The translations under genes were made by a program, and so were the position numbers. Below, piece by piece: positions 9,748 to 22,740 of a stretch of DNA of 64,000 nt (within the stretch, counting starts at the first letter, position 1; each line of letters starts with the position of its first letter). This stretch comes from Labyrinthula sp. Ha (taxonomy: Eukaryota; Sar; Bigyra; Labyrinthulida; Labyrinthulaceae), in NCBI GenBank assembly GCA_015227615.1, contig JAALGZ010000019.1, positions 1-64,000 on the forward strand, given 5' to 3'. The notes beneath the pieces were generated by a model. The model did no database searches. It was given only the letters and a program-made list of their open reading frames with translations, and was not told where the DNA came from.

Positions 9748-11318
9748 TCACGGTTGTTTTAAATTCTTCTTACATATACTCGAAACTTGTCCAATATTTC
9801 CTTCATATCGAAACTCTTCCTTTTTACACTTTTGAGGAAATACATTTTCATCAATCTCATAATAATCAGATCTCAAACTAAACATTCGTGCACTTCTTGA
9901 AAATGCGCTAATCCCAAAACTATGTGCTAAATTAGTGATTAGCTCATCTGCATAATAAACTAAGAACCACTCAATAAAGGTATTTTCCAATTGTCGTATT
10001 TTTTCATTCTTATCTCCAAAAGAATCTGTAATATGTAAGCTTGGAGAATTCACTACAATTGCCTTATAACCAAATTTCTTCATTAAATAATTCTTCAGTA
10101 CCATATTGTCACTTAGAATAATAAAACGCGTGTTTTCGTCGGAAAAAATATCTGATCCACAAATAAATGCTGCATCTGCTAAATTTGCACTATTTTCTGA
10201 AATTGCAATATTTGAATCCATAAAATTTTCAGGAAGGGTTCCCGAAATATTTAAAACGTTTTCTGAACTAACAATGTTTGTTTTCCACTCTCCTTTTAAT
10301 CTAAATGATGCATCTCCTGATCTTATATGTACAGAAATTAACTTATACTCACTAATCTCTTTCACGAACTCCATCAAACTTTCTTTTCTTTTCTCACCAT
10401 GAAGTGTGAAATCAACATCTACATTGAAAAAACTATCTGTAAAACTCATTAAAAGTCTTAATGGACATCCTACAGTATGTACAGAGCTTAATTCACTTTT
10501 TGAATATAAATCAGTTAAACCTAGAAAACATAAATAAAAAAAATATATATACCTCGACAATATGTTGGTCCTAAACAACTTCTAGTGTATACCTCACACT
10601 TTTCCTTTTCTCGCAAACCAATTCTACATTTAAATGCAGCTCCTTTTTCACAAGCTAAACTTCTTCGACCTTTCCAATATTTTGCTCCATTTACCTTGAA
10701 AACAAAATTTTCATTCTCCCTGGGCAATATTTCTCCCCGCAAAGTATCAAATTCTTGGTGTTTGTATTTTTTTGTATAATTATATTTTGCATTTGATACA
10801 AAGGTTGAAGATTTGAAAATTCTGTCTAAATGTCTCCAATCTAAATGAAGTTGTTTACTTTCAAGTAGTGCTTGAAAAAGAGCCCCTTGAATTCCAGCTA
10901 ATCGATCTCCAATCCCTGATCTCTCTAGATATGCATAAATTATATCTGTTTCTTTTGAATCTTTTGAAAGAATTTTTTTTTTCCATAGTAATATTTTTTC
11001 ACTCCAAAATTGACACTTTTCAATTAAGCTCTGAGAAAATTTCTTTTCTCGATTTTTGTGATTTGTTGAGTTGATGAGATTTTCAGGAAAAAAGAGCAGC
11101 GGTGATGGTGATTCGGGAGTAAATTTTTGTACATTATAAGTTTTCATTATGGAAATTTCAGTGTTTTTGTTTTGTTCAAGGTCTGTGAAAAGGATTGAAT
11201 CTTCTGTTAGAGAGGTAAAAGATGATATATTTGAGTTGGAGGTTACGTCCCATAGTATAATAAGGATAAATGAAATAATAAATGTAAAAGTCTCTATTTT
11301 TTTGGATTTCGGGCTCAT
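9748..11318 (-). CDS. Type II membrane glycosyltransferase-like protein (fucosyltransferase-like), one 32-nt intron
   Basis: Two exons, 11318-10553 and 10520-9748, give 512 residues. The intron 10521-10552 starts GTATAT and ends TTTTCTAG; splicing joins YCR to GLTDLY in frame. Residues about 11-24 are a hydrophobic signal anchor after a Lys-rich start, so the protein is probably Golgi/ER type II. The block LERSGIGDRLAGIQGALFQALL (shortened: SGIGDRLAGIQGALFQALL, about 134-152) is the nucleotide-sugar-side motif seen in many protist fucosyltransferase-like proteins, and VHIRSGD at about 319-325 matches the H-x-R-x-G-D element of GT11/GT23/O-FucT type enzymes. The end has ISAFSRSARM, like the SGFS-R-AA motif of that group. 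Multiple cysteines at 223-254 may form disulphides in the lumen. The acceptor and sugar are not known, so only the superfamily is claimed. Confidence 0.72.
10521..10552 (-). other. 32-nt spliceosomal intron
   Basis: Minus-strand sequence starts GTATATATAT and ends TTTTCTAG. Removing it fuses two long open frames exactly (phase 1, codon G|GT). Size and end motifs match the other introns in this window. Confidence 0.88.
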
Positions 11319-14300
11319 TAGAAATTACAGAAACTATCTTTGAGTGTCGTCCCTTTCAAATCTACGATGAATGAATTGTTGCGGACTTCTTGTTTAGTTG
11401 AGCGAGAAAGGGGTAATTCACCATTGTGGTTACCTTTGGGCTCGGTCTGAGGGTCCAGCAGAAGTGGAAGAACACAACTCAATATAACAAGAGATTGACA
11501 AAATCAATTGAAGAAATGTACAGATTTTTCTAAATTATAGTTAATAACGAGTTATAAGATTTTACTCTTGCATTACTTTTGTAACCTTTTAATACAGAGC
11601 CAAGTTTTCAGCGAAACACTTTGGGGCCCTATCTCTCAAGGCCAATCTGTTACAATGTACATAATTTCAGTAAACTCGTACAAGCTCACTAATTTTCTTA
11701 GAACTTAGGTTTTATTAAAACTTTCTTATCAAAAATTTTAAACCAAGCTAAGAAGTATGTTCATTTGCGCATAAGTGATAGCTGACTTACTTCAGAAGAA
11801 CATGACATTTAGAATAAATGATACCAAGAACAGTTGTCACCTTTATAGAAAAATATACTTAGGATGATTTTGGCAAATTTGATGTTATATTTTAACTAAA
11901 TAAAAATATTATATAAGAATCTCAGTCGTTGCCTACTATACCGGAGGCAGAGGGAGAAAATTGAATAGGTTTTAACCCACATCTTAAGTAAAAGAGATAC
12001 TAGAAAGAGGTATGGTAAACTTTGTTATGGTTAATCTTGTGAGAGCTTTGTATTAAATAGACTATATATCTATTTATTTGGTGCCCTAGTTATTGAAATT
12101 AGCAGCGCTCATTCCCTATGAAGAAGAATTTGCAAAAAAAATAATTATTCATTTGCATAGCTTATGCTTTGCTTACTCTTTTGAATGTGACGATAATATT
12201 TGCAAATTAGAAATTAACTTATATTGGAATCTGCATAGCTCAACAATGAAAAAACAAAGAGATTCTTGAAATTTAGTAGAGACAAGTATGTCAGAGGTGT
12301 AATTCAAGGATAGTATCCGAGCATAATTCAAGTAAGACGTGCTATAACAAATTCCAAGAGTTAAATGTAGATAATTAATATATATTTGATAGGATTGTAC
12401 GCTATACATATAGCCACACATACGTCATACTAGTTCATTTAAGACTGCATGTACTATAGATGTAGCAGTAACTATATACTTCACATCATATTCAAAATAT
12501 TTCTAGAGCATAATAGCTAGAAGCAGAAATATTTTTGGTGCAGCTGTATGCCATGGTCATTTATTTTCTGATACCTGTAACTCTCATTATAAATAGTAAA
12601 CAGATAAATTGATGAGTTTCATTCTTAGAGCTTAAATATATAAATGCAGCATAACTTTAATTATTGAGTTAGCTGTTGCGCCCTATAATTCTAAACCAAA
12701 CTGTTCATAAAACTGTGATATCTTAATTTCAGTTTTCATATTGGACCCTTAGCACTTTGAAAAGGCATTGGTTTCAACAGCTAGCATTCGTTATGATATT
12801 CAACAAGCCTATGCGGCAAATACTGCGATTTATCTTATTGGGAAATATATCTACTTCACAGTTTTATGTTTTACTTTTAGCGATCTATTTTATTTTCATG
12901 TTTCTGTGCTCTTTACCAAGGTTAATGCTCCAAATAAATTACGTTTACCTACGTATCATAAGTTTTTTTTGCCAATTTATGCATTGGGGTTGAAATATTT
13001 CGAAATTAATGATTTGTCTATATAACCAAAATACAATAGTTAAGAAGGTAACTTGCACGAAGGTATTGTATAGTAAAATTGATTTATAGACTTTAAGTGA
13101 AGTTATAGCGCCATTCATACCTATAGTGAATATGCAGTACATAAGTTAAGATACAGATAAGATTCTAATTTGAATTTTTTAAAACTCTCTGCAGCAGTTG
13201 CAGAAGGTACAAAAAACACAGTGTTATATATTCTTATTGAGATTATATAATCCCATCTCTACAGTATCATTCCCAAAATATCTCATCAGATATTTTTCTG
13301 TTGTGGTATGTCAGCTCAAAGAATCTTCAATTCGAACAGATTTTCTCGTAGATCTTAGTATTCCCAAACACATGACTAATTGTACGTGATGGGGCCGTAA
13401 ACTTCTGAAAAAGTTTTGTTTCGACTAGATTACTTAATATATCAAAGGATTAATACTGGACTTCGTCTTCTGTTTGATCCCCAAAGTGTCCCCACAATAG
13501 CAGCTTTCTGAATATCTCCAAAATGCAACCTATTAACTCCTACTAGCCTTTGGCGAAATACCGTGTGCGATGTCCATTTAGAACTAAAGGCAGCGAAACA
13601 TCATTAGTCATGAGAGGGTACCTTTTACTTAATAAATGTTTAGTTTCTTACTTCTTCTATACTGAATCCTGCTATATATATGGCCATAAAACGTTGTTCA
13701 CAGTAAGGGAATCTGATGCTGCGTTACACAATTATGACAAGAAATACAATTTATGGCCAAGTGCCAACGGGTCTAAGCATAAGCAACAAATTTCTCTGGT
13801 AGTTATTATTTTTCATCGATAATAAGCAGTAAACAATTAAAAAGGAAGTCTCATGAAACGAGATCCAGGATATGTTTTTAAATAAAATTCACCGTAGCAT
13901 AAATTTAATTATTTAAATATCGTCTTGCGCTCTGTATTGGAGCTATAAGTTATATAGATTTGCAAGAAAAATATGCAGTATCTTCAACAGCCATAGTACG
14001 TACAAAATAATTCCCCAGTATGTTCTGCAAGGTTTCCATCATTCTTTACTCAACACACGCGATGTATTACTTCATAGCTAGGAACCAAAGACTTTTCTTT
14101 CTGCACCAATAATACTTTTGAAGATTCTAATTTTTCCTCTCTTCTTTATATTTTCATTAAATTTTTTAACCAAGCAGAAGCAATGTGTAATTGTTTACTT
14201 ATCTTAAAAAACGGGTGCTGTTTCTTAGTTTCAGTACATTATAAGGAAAGCACAACTTTCGTGAGCTTCACTAGTCGCGTAGCTGCCATTTTATTTAAGC

Positions 14301-14602
14301 TGACTGAGAACTATCTTATAAACGAAGACGATTTGCTAAATATTTCATTTTTTGTTGTTTTGTTTTTGGGAATCCTTAAAAATGCTTTTGAAACCAAGTT
14401 TTGTTTAGTTCCAAACCCAAGAGATGAGATTACTGACACAACTGACTATTGGTCATTATCCTAGTATTGGTCTATTATGATTGTGCGCGCTTGGGATTTG
14501 GCATGAATGGCCATTGTTCTTCCGGTTGATTGCCCAAAAATTCTTGCAAGCCCATAATATGATCTGCTAATCGGATAGAGCCGTTTAATAAAAGAAACAA
14601 AA
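11319..14602. other. Intergenic stretch, no gene seen
   Basis: AT-rich unique-looking DNA. Open frames here (for example 12757-13025 and 13550-13822, both plus) are short, rich in Tyr/Phe/Ile and lack recognisable motifs; I treat them as chance. The 140 bases before 14603 are slightly richer in GC and include two ATTGGTC motifs, which might be part of the promoter of the next gene. Confidence 0.5.
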
Positions 14603-15532
14603 ATGTCATCAACAAATTCAGAAAAGGAAGCGTCCATATTTGCCGATGTGAGTGATACATTTGAGTATGATAACATGGAATCCGTTGAGGAAGGCAAAGA
14701 TGAAGATAAATTAGGGTCAGTAGAAATGGAGAAGCAATATCGAGAGTTTGACAAGTATTTCAAACAAGTTCGGGTGTTCGAGAAACAACTTGCCAAATTT
14801 TTTAAAACGAGGAAGAAATTGAAGAGTGTTGTTAAGCAGATGAGTCTAAATGTGCTAAAGGATGAAATCGAGGTAGAAGAAAGGAATACGCCTAATGCCA
14901 TTGCCCAGGAAGTCGAGTTGATAGAAGATAAATTAGATGATAACACTCCCAGAGACATCATAGCAAACTCTATACATTCAAAACTTATGCTGTTAGATGA
15001 ACTTAATTCCCACTACAAAGTATTTAAGCGCGAGGAAACAGAATATTATACCCAGAAAGATAAAGTTTTGAAACTGATGAAAATGTCCAAAGGAAAAAAC
15101 GATGCCCAAAGAGAAGCTGAACAGAATAATCTTGAACTTCAGAGACAGAAATTATATCAAATGGAGGTGAACGCAACTAAGCTATGCCATGAACTTACAG
15201 GTGCTTTGTTTGCTCTGAACTGTGAAGCAAATATGTTGGATCCCAACAAAGCAACTGTGGAGGATTTTGCAGGAGATGAAAAAGAAGTTAGAGGAAATGG
15301 GTTCAATCTTATAAAGGAAGAATTCGAAGCGCTGATAGCAGAACAGCTTGAATATTCTTTGAACATGCAACGACTTCTATGTGGAGGAAGTCTTCTTGAG
15401 AAAAACCTTGGCTTTGATCTTAATGGAAAGTTGTCTGAGCTAAGAAAAGTGACACGTGAGAGTTTATTTAAACATAGAACAAGTCTTTTCACTGAAGCAA
15501 AAGGTCTAAATGACGGAAAAGAAGTGGGTTAA
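14603..15532 (+). CDS. Unrecognised helical protein, possibly BAR-like
   Basis: An uninterrupted 309-residue frame from an ATG in an A-rich context (AACAAAAATG). No signal peptide or membrane segment. After an acidic, Ser/Glu-rich head (1-45) the protein is almost entirely charged helix, e.g. KQYREFDKYFKQVRVFEKQL and QREAEQNNLELQRQKLYQM, with long coiled-coil stretches at about 45-85 and 135-195. The length, the three long helical blocks and alternating Lys/Glu are reminiscent of BAR-domain membrane-curvature proteins, but there is no diagnostic motif and this is only a guess. Codon use and base composition differ clearly from the flanking DNA, supporting a real gene. It runs tail to tail into the next gene, with only 8 bases between stop codons, so the two 3' UTRs must overlap. 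Confidence 0.8.
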   Translation: MSSTNSEKEASIFADVSDTFEYDNMESVEEGKDEDKLGSVEMEKQYREFDKYFKQVRVFEKQLAKFFKTRKKLKSVVKQMSLNVLKDEIEVEERNTPNAIAQEVELIEDKLDDNTPRDIIANSIHSKLMLLDELNSHYKVFKREETEYYTQKDKVLKLMKMSKGKNDAQREAEQNNLELQRQKLYQMEVNATKLCHELTGALFALNCEANMLDPNKATVEDFAGDEKEVRGNGFNLIKEEFEALIAEQLEYSLNMQRLLCGGSLLEKNLGFDLNGKLSELRKVTRESLFKHRTSLFTEAKGLNDGKEVG

Positions 15533-15540
15533 ATCTGATT

Positions 15541-16209
15541 CTAAGATTCAATATCGTCTGTTGCTGCTGAACTAGGTTCAGGATCAGGTACTGAGTTGTG
15601 TTTTATATCATCTCGACGCTTCTGGATTTCAGATGCCCTGTTCATGTTTCGTTTTGCTAGAGCTATGTTAAAATTTTTGGACCAAACAAGATCTGTATAT
15701 TCGCCTTTGTCTTGAAGAAATGTTTTCTCAAATGCTGTGAGTAGATTGGACACACCATCATTGTTTAAGCCTTGCTTTTCAAGTTCTGTCAGAACATCTG
15801 ATCGAATCTTGAAGTTGTTAAGCTTGTACAGAAATTTCAACATTTCTCTTCCTGTTTTTTTAGCTATGCTGAAATCCTTTTCTTCTTTCTTTAGAATCGC
15901 ATTCAAAACTACGTAATGTCCTTTATACGAAGCAATTTCATCTAATCTGTCAACTGCAAGAGTGTCACCCTGTTCCTTCTGCTTAAAAAATTGTATTGGA
16001 TCAATAAGTCTTGTTTCATTTATCTTCTTTGTCAATGTCTTGAAGACTATCAAGGTTTGTGGAGTTGTCAGTTTCTTTTGTTTGAGTGAGTCCGAAGTCA
16101 ATTGAGTCCTCACATCGCTTGCAAAATAGACAGATATAAAATTTTTTATTGCGGTTGACATAGTAGGTAACTCATTGAGGAGCTCTTTTGCTTTTTCTAA
16201 ATCGCTCAT
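15541..16209 (-). CDS. Unrecognised soluble protein, 222 residues
   Basis: Single open frame from ATG 16207-16209 (MSDLEKAKELLNEL) to TAG 15541-15543. No signal peptide or membrane span. The protein looks all-helical: short amphipathic helices (ELLNELPTMSTAIKNFISVY, TPQTLIVFKTLTKKINE, AKKTGREMLKFLYKLNN), a basic stretch near 190-205 (KRNMNRASEIQKRRDD) and a flexible acidic/Ser tail (PEPSSAATDDIES). I recognise no family; composition and codon use support a real gene. It converges on the 309-residue helical protein gene with 8 bp between the stops. The two could be co-regulated or antisense to one another at their ends, but nothing links their functions. Confidence 0.78.
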   Translation of the reverse strand: MSDLEKAKELLNELPTMSTAIKNFISVYFASDVRTQLTSDSLKQKKLTTPQTLIVFKTLTKKINETRLIDPIQFFKQKEQGDTLAVDRLDEIASYKGHYVVLNAILKKEEKDFSIAKKTGREMLKFLYKLNNFKIRSDVLTELEKQGLNNDGVSNLLTAFEKTFLQDKGEYTDLVWSKNFNIALAKRNMNRASEIQKRRDDIKHNSVPDPEPSSAATDDIES

Positions 16210-19200
16210 TCTGTTTTCTTGTTTTTCTTTGCAATATGTCTAAAATGGATTGTTACCCATTGTTCCAGAAATTTTATGATTCCCAGATTCTGACTTGGCT
16301 GCGTATTTTTTATCAGGCGGTCATTTACTTAAGACTTTAAGCATCGTTTGATAAAATAATGATATATCAGAAGAAAGTTGAAGTTTTTGAATTTACTTTT
16401 AGCGATACAAAAATTTTTGCTAGCCTCTTAGAGCGAGTTCTGGTATTATAATGAGTCTTCTTAAATGGTGCAGACTGAGAAAATTCCTCAAGAATACTCT
16501 GTCAAATCAGCATCAATCCTCAATTAGTTCATCATTCCTCACTCAAAGTTGGATCGAGGCTCACTTAGATCTACACAGGGACTAGGAAAATGCCTCAAGT
16601 TTCAAAATAAGTCCTCAATGAGGATTCACTCTGCACCCTTAGTCTTGTTTGAGGTTTTTTCCGCCTGATCCATGTTTTCTTGCTATTCTAATACTTTGAG
16701 TTCTTTTAGCCTTTTTGAGTTTGAGTACGTTTTTCTCACATTCCACGGTCATACGGTTACTCTCTCCCAATCTATAGGATTTGAACCCATAATCCTGTTT
16801 TCTTTTTTGTATCAACACACCCAGTAACAAAAAAGTCTTGTAAGTATCAGTCTAATCATAGGATAAAACGAGCTTGTTTTCAACAGCTTATCTGCCTCTC
16901 GGAATCAGATTATCGTTCCAGTAAAGACATATGAGACAATACCTCTTCCTTGGGGGAGAAAACTGTTTCCTCTATTTCCCGAAGTGCTCATGGGCCATCT
17001 GACACATTTTGCTGGGGGTTTTGCACGGTGCAAAGCTGAAACAGGAAATATATGAGCCATTTGCCCCTTTCCAAATGGTCCAGGTATAATTTTACGTGTT
17101 ATGACATAACATGAAAACCTGCAAATCACTTGCGAAATATCAAAGACCTTAGAAAAAGAGAACTCAAAATTTTTATAATATCATTTAAGTATTGATGATT
17201 CTTGCTTATAGCGTAACTCCACCTATGAGACTTTGACCTGAAAATTATGGTTCTCAAATTCAATTAGGTACATGTTGTATGGGTAGTCCTTTAAAAAATC
17301 GAAATGTTAACAGTTGCCAAGTTCACCCAGGCATAATCCTGCACCAAAGTGATATTCGAGTCAAGAATTACTCCATTTTATTAAGTGTTGGCAGACTGAA
17401 CTAACAGATATTCAACCTAAGTAGTACAATATACAGCAATAGACTGCTCTAGCTCAAGTAGAGTTGCCTCCAGCAAGTAGCTACTGGGGAATTTATTTCA
17501 AAATAGACTTTGGGAATCGATGCTAGCAATGAATTGATTTTAAATCTGATCTTCAGCCATTACATATTGAGCTCTGCTAGTAATTAAAAACATATCTTCA
17601 ATTACAATGTTCTTGAATATATTCATCTAATTAGAAGTTGGGTGAAAATTTAATCGTCTTACGCGTAATCTACGCATTTTCTGTATCGTCTAAACAGATT
17701 ATTCTGTAATTTTCTATTTTTTTAAGCAACCTTGTTTTACCTTTCATTTTGCAATATAATTAACTGGTTCCTTTATCTATGGTAATATTCTTCTTACTTT
17801 TCTAGAGTTCGGGTTGGATTATTTCACCGAGTCTAAATTCTAAGCTTTAGCGTACCTTGTTAAGATTCTATAAAATTCTTTAATTCAGCTGAAACGACTG
17901 GGATTATAACAAATTATTACTATAAAGGGATAAGCAATTACTGCTTAAGTATATATTCCTTTTTGAATTGTGTGTGATTTTGAAATGTGTCAATAATTGA
18001 AATAAATGCGACACAATTGCAGATGTGAGACAGTGCTTCTGTAGAGAATTTCATTAGAAGTAAAGCACTACCCTCTTTATAATTGGCAACTTTAGAAGAT
18101 ATACCGAAAATACGGAAGTACACTTTTCTTACATATTTTCCCTTAGTTACTATAGAAATGTCGTTTTCTGAAAACAGTGAGCTGGAAGTTTTTTAACTAT
18201 AGATTCAAAACAATGCAAAATCTTGCCATACTATCCCCCTTTTATTTTCAATAAATGATTGTCTGCTGTTCTTTTATTAATATATAATGTCGACTTTGTT
18301 CCAGGTTCGCCTACAAATTCGAAAAAGACAATGTGACTTTAGAGTTGATCTATGTTCTTCTACACAGAATATGGCAATTATATCACTGTTTGAAATCATC
18401 TGCTATCGTGTAGATTCTTTTGAGCACTCTTTGGACATTAGCGCTTTATTAAATAGAAAAAGATTGAATCCATAGAAGCTTAATAAGATAAAATAGTTTG
18501 GATTACACTGGGCTTTGATTAAATTATTCCTTTTCCAGTTGAACTCTATTCATTATTGAGAACTAAATCGCCATGAAAGGATTTAGAGAGCTTATGAGCA
18601 GAACTAATACCCCGGCGGAATTCTCACATTCATAATGAAGTTTAAAATTAATATTTTATCATGTGCACCAAAAAGGTACGTAGAAAATTATTGTAGTTAC
18701 TCTGTGGTCATTAACTATATTAATTTTTCTCTAATTGAAAGCCAATGCCACTCATTCTGAAAGCTCGTGCTAGATAAATCAGGATTTGAAATTAAGATGA
18801 CATGGAAAAAGAAAATAGATTGCTGTTATGAGCTTGATATCGACAAATCCCTCATACCAAGAAAAATGGGGCCAGCTATTTAACTGTATTTCCTAGTAAT
18901 TGTTCACTTGAAATACCATATTTTCTACGCTTCTTGTGAATTACTGGGTGATTTCTTTCTTAGTACTAAGAATTATGAAAGATACCATTAATAGAAGATA
19001 CATGAAATAGAACTTAATCCATAGAGAGCAATATATATATATATAGAAAATACACCAATAACTATAGATAAACAAATATTGAGCTATATATTCATCTATC
19101 TATAACTACAACATTTTTTCTGTAGCTATACCTTTTCCTAACTATTTGAATGTATACTTTCTTGAAGTATTTTATAAAACTTGTGAGCTATGTTACACGA

Positions 19201-22200
19201 TTAATTTGGTTATCCCGTTTATAGGAGAAGACTGCGCATTTTAATCACATGTGATAATACCAAATTCTTACACGGGAGACTTGATTCAACTAAAACTTTC
19301 AAGATCACCTACTCATATATACTACCCATACCTAAAATAAGAAAAAAATAACGAACACATATATCCAAATATTCTAAGAATAATTCTTGATCGACAAAGG
19401 TTACAAGTTGCTAGATTTAGTTTATAAGATCTCATTTATATTTCCTCATTTCGTCGATTATTAAAGGGCAACTATATCTGCATCTCATACTTAAAGACTT
19501 ATTACTGACTACATCAGAAAATAAATAAGCAGAGCTAGCTGAGATCATCTCCTATTAATACCTATGGAACAAGCAAACATATTGTGTGGTTATTTTTCTT
19601 TATTAATTCTTTTATCGTTGCTAATCGGACCTGCTGCTTTATCTATGGCGAGACCTAAAAAGCTACTAGTTTGGTTTGATCATTATGGTGACATATGCCA
19701 TCACTGAAGGCTCTCAGTAGAATAAACAAAATTTAAAGTAAAAATGAATTAAAATTGCTGGTATTAACTCGTTCTCAACTGAATTGAGTTTGAACTTTTA
19801 CTTAACAGTCATCAATACAACACTGATAATGATTATGTACTTATATTTAGTTATTCGGTTCCACTGAACAGAATACCTCAAAACCACTACCTTCATATAT
19901 TTTATTAACTTTAATAATAGAAAAATACTATCAATAGCTTTAAGTTTAAAAAGTATTGCCCGTATGTACCTGATTTGCTACCTTTTCGATGTCATTTATT
20001 ATCATTGTTGCTTTATTAACGTCAAAGTTACTTGCTTAACCAGGGTATTTAATATTCCACGAGAAAGGTCTCCGACTCATTATCATTGAGTTTTCTGGTT
20101 CTCTTTGACTATTAGCTTCCATAGAAACCAGCACTATAATAATACTTTCTTGGCCAGGTTTTTCTCGGATCATCTTTGAAACTTTCTGTCAGAAGCATTT
20201 CCTAACTAGATAGAAACTTTCCAGAATTTATATTAGAAAATTATAATGAATTTAAAATTATTAAAGTATTAGCAGGAATTGTCCAGAAAACCCAGCCAGA
20301 ATTTGATGAGGGATGGCCGCTATTTAAATGCAACTATTCTATTAAAGTTTTTTGTTTGAATCTTCAATATGTTAGGTCATATTTTATCTATAGATTTATC
20401 AATGCACTGTTTTATCTATTTTTGGATATGTACTTTATGGGTTAAGTTACAGTGTAGCCGCAGGTGAAGTGCTTGTGCTGTTGGGGTGTTGAAATGGACT
20501 GGGTGTATACGAAACGTGTCGGCTCTGAGATAAAGGGTTATGATGGCCTCAGTTAATAATTTGACGAATTTTCAATTATTGAATAATAGAGTTAGTAATT
20601 ACCTTGACCATATTTCTCATTGTATAACGGAGAAGAGATTATATAGTATATTCCGTATCAAAGATGATTTATTTATAGGACACAGTCCTAGTAAGGTATC
20701 TGATTTAGCCATGTATTAGGTCCATAAATATAACCACTTCTTATACACAGCTCATAGACATTATACGAAGATTAGATAGTCTCCATCTTAGGCAAACACC
20801 GGGTAGTTTCGTTTCGTTATCAGAGATATGCCTAATGCTCTTTAATTTCCTTTAAATCTTGTAGGATATGATACTTTTTGGCATCATAGTTTCTGTGCTA
20901 ATAATACATGATCATGGCAATTGAGTTCAACTATGCTCTGTGTTTACAGTACAATTTGGAGCCCAAGTTTGATAATAGCTACAACGAATGCTATGCTTCT
21001 ATAGATCCTTTTCTTTTATTTGTTGGCCATTTCTGTTGCCTCAAAGTAATGTATTTAGATACTATAGATTTTCTTAATACCTGAGATCAACTTTTTAAAG
21101 TTCCTGAAAAGTTATTTTTATATCCAAGTCAGCACCTCTGAAGCGGTAATTCTTGATATGAATATTGCTGATAACTATGTGTAACTTGTGAGTTAAGAAT
21201 CACATTTTACTCTTAACTTCATTGCTTAGCTCTCTACTTCTAGAATTTACATATATATAGTTAATAAATTACTGTTACTTAGTTGGGACCGGATCTGTTT
21301 ATCTAAGCAATTATAATAAAAATAACCTGAAAAGTAACGAGCCCCGTATAACACGTATGTTCATACAAGAAAAGTTATCTGCGAGATATTACCTGGGCTT
21401 CAAGTTACGGTCAGACTTACTATCTGCCTCACGGTAGTTGGTTCTTGAAATGTAAAAATTGACTGTACTAAATATTGAAATTGCTGGCTGGTTATTTTTT
21501 TTGTGGAACTGATTGCAAACGTGTCCAATTTACTTCTTACTTAACTTTTATTACATTAGTCTAACCTGGGTGAAAATATAGTGTCAGTACATGGTAAAGA
21601 TATTATTCTGATGTTGAAGGGAAAAAAGGGCACCTAAATTATATAATTGAAGAGGCAGTAGCTTTGCTAAATAGTCGGTATCTTTGCTCTACGAGAAGAT
21701 TGTTGATCTTTTGATATTGATATATTGATGTGGCCGCTCTAAGTATACAATGTGGTTGCATAAAGTAGATAATTTCAAAATTATTCTACTAAGTACAATA
21801 ATCCTTGTCAGAAGCATATCTATTATTAAGTGTATTGCACTATGCTTTTTACAACTGGGTTGGGAACAAATATAGAAAAGGCGAAGAACATAACTTTTTT
21901 GCGCTAAACCTCTCTCTAAGTTTGACAATTTGCGAAACCCATATTCTTACATTCATTATCATTATGTGTTGATACAGTTGTATTGATATCGGTCTTAACA
22001 TTTTTGACTCACGATGTTCCTTTATATAGAAAAGACACAAAAATCTGCTTAAGTGAGTCAGATTTCACTTGTAAATATATATATAAAAACATTTAAGCCA
22101 TCAATGGATATGTTGCTAATAATGACGCTAATCAAATATATTATATTCGGAATAAAAGGTTTTATTTCTAAAAAAGGTTGGTATGATGAAGGATGGTTAA

Positions 22201-22439
22201 TAGTAGGTTAGATGATGTTGCGCAAATTTCTATATACTGTAGAATATTTTCTGAGAACAGCAAAGGATCTGCAAGATTATGATATTTCATTTCATTTTCT
22301 GCTTATAGGTATAAAATGTTTTTATTATATAGATAGGTTTATAATCAAGATAAAGGTTTTAAATTCTTAAGATACTTTGTCCTTTTTTGTTAACGGCTTC
22401 TTGAGTTATGGGATAGCTTGTTTTCATCTACTTTTTAAT
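16210..22439. other. Intergenic stretch with transposon relics
   Basis: No host gene seen. Besides the small inverted-repeat relic at 16.46-16.64 kb, the bases 16.86-17.13 kb are richer in GC than their surroundings but carry no recognised motif. On the minus strand near 16771-16800 there is a GGTTCAAATCC-like tRNA B-box with a 5-bp T-stem, but no matching acceptor stem or A-box, so no tRNA is called. From 17.2 to 22.4 kb the sequence is unique, AT-rich and without supported features. Confidence 0.45.
16461..16641. mobile_element. Small MITE-like relic with GGTGCAGA inverted ends
   Basis: The left end reads TTAAATGGTGCAGACTGAG and the reverse complement of the right end reads CTAAGGGTGCAGAGTGAA, so the ends are inverted repeats. 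Flanking TTA on each side could be a 3-bp target duplication of PIF/Harbinger type. No coding capacity (about 180 bp). A related sequence may lie at about 8697-8825. Confidence 0.5.
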
Positions 22440-22740
22440 GAATCCTGCCGCAGCGCGCTAGTGCGGCAGCTAATGCCCCATGGATTCCCCAAGTCGTCAA
22501 GGCCTTATGGGTAATGTACTTTGCTTTGAATGATTGACTCCGTGGAGTATGAGTGATTTAAGTTTTCAGTGCCATGGAAAGAAAACGTTCCGGGGAGTTG
22601 GTTTAGTGGGTTTAAGTCCCACACGATGCAAAAAAAGACTTTGGGTCAGTTATGTCCTCCTTGTAAAACCGAAGGGTTTCCAACCTCCGAGTAGCCCCCC
22701 CCCAAAAAAAAATGACTCTTAGATTCAGATTCTTTTTTGA
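22440..22740 (+). other. GC-rich island with a strong hairpin, possible SINE or structured RNA
   Basis: In otherwise AT-rich DNA this block is clearly GC-richer. It opens with a perfect 8-bp GC stem (CTGCCGCA / TGCGGCAG, 22445-22469, 9-base loop). Further on, TGGTTTAGTGGG fits a pol III A-box and GGGTTTAAGTCCC resembles a B-box, but they overlap, which no normal tRNA or tRNA-SINE allows. It ends in C9 followed by A9 (22695-22712). The A-run and GC content hint at a retroposed RNA, but no copies elsewhere in the window confirm it. Confidence 0.35.

Noticed and set aside
12757-13025. Overlapping open frames of 78 and 85 codons
   Set aside because: Tyr/Phe/Ile-rich composition typical of translated AT-rich DNA, no motif, two frames equally open.
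16771-16860. tRNA-like B-box with a paired T-stem on the minus strand
   Set aside because: No complementary acceptor stem, no D-arm and no A-box at the right distance; at best a tRNA-derived scrap.
22600-22650. Pol III A-box and B-box-like motifs as a tRNA gene
   Set aside because: The two boxes overlap by several bases, impossible in a tRNA; no cloverleaf can be drawn.
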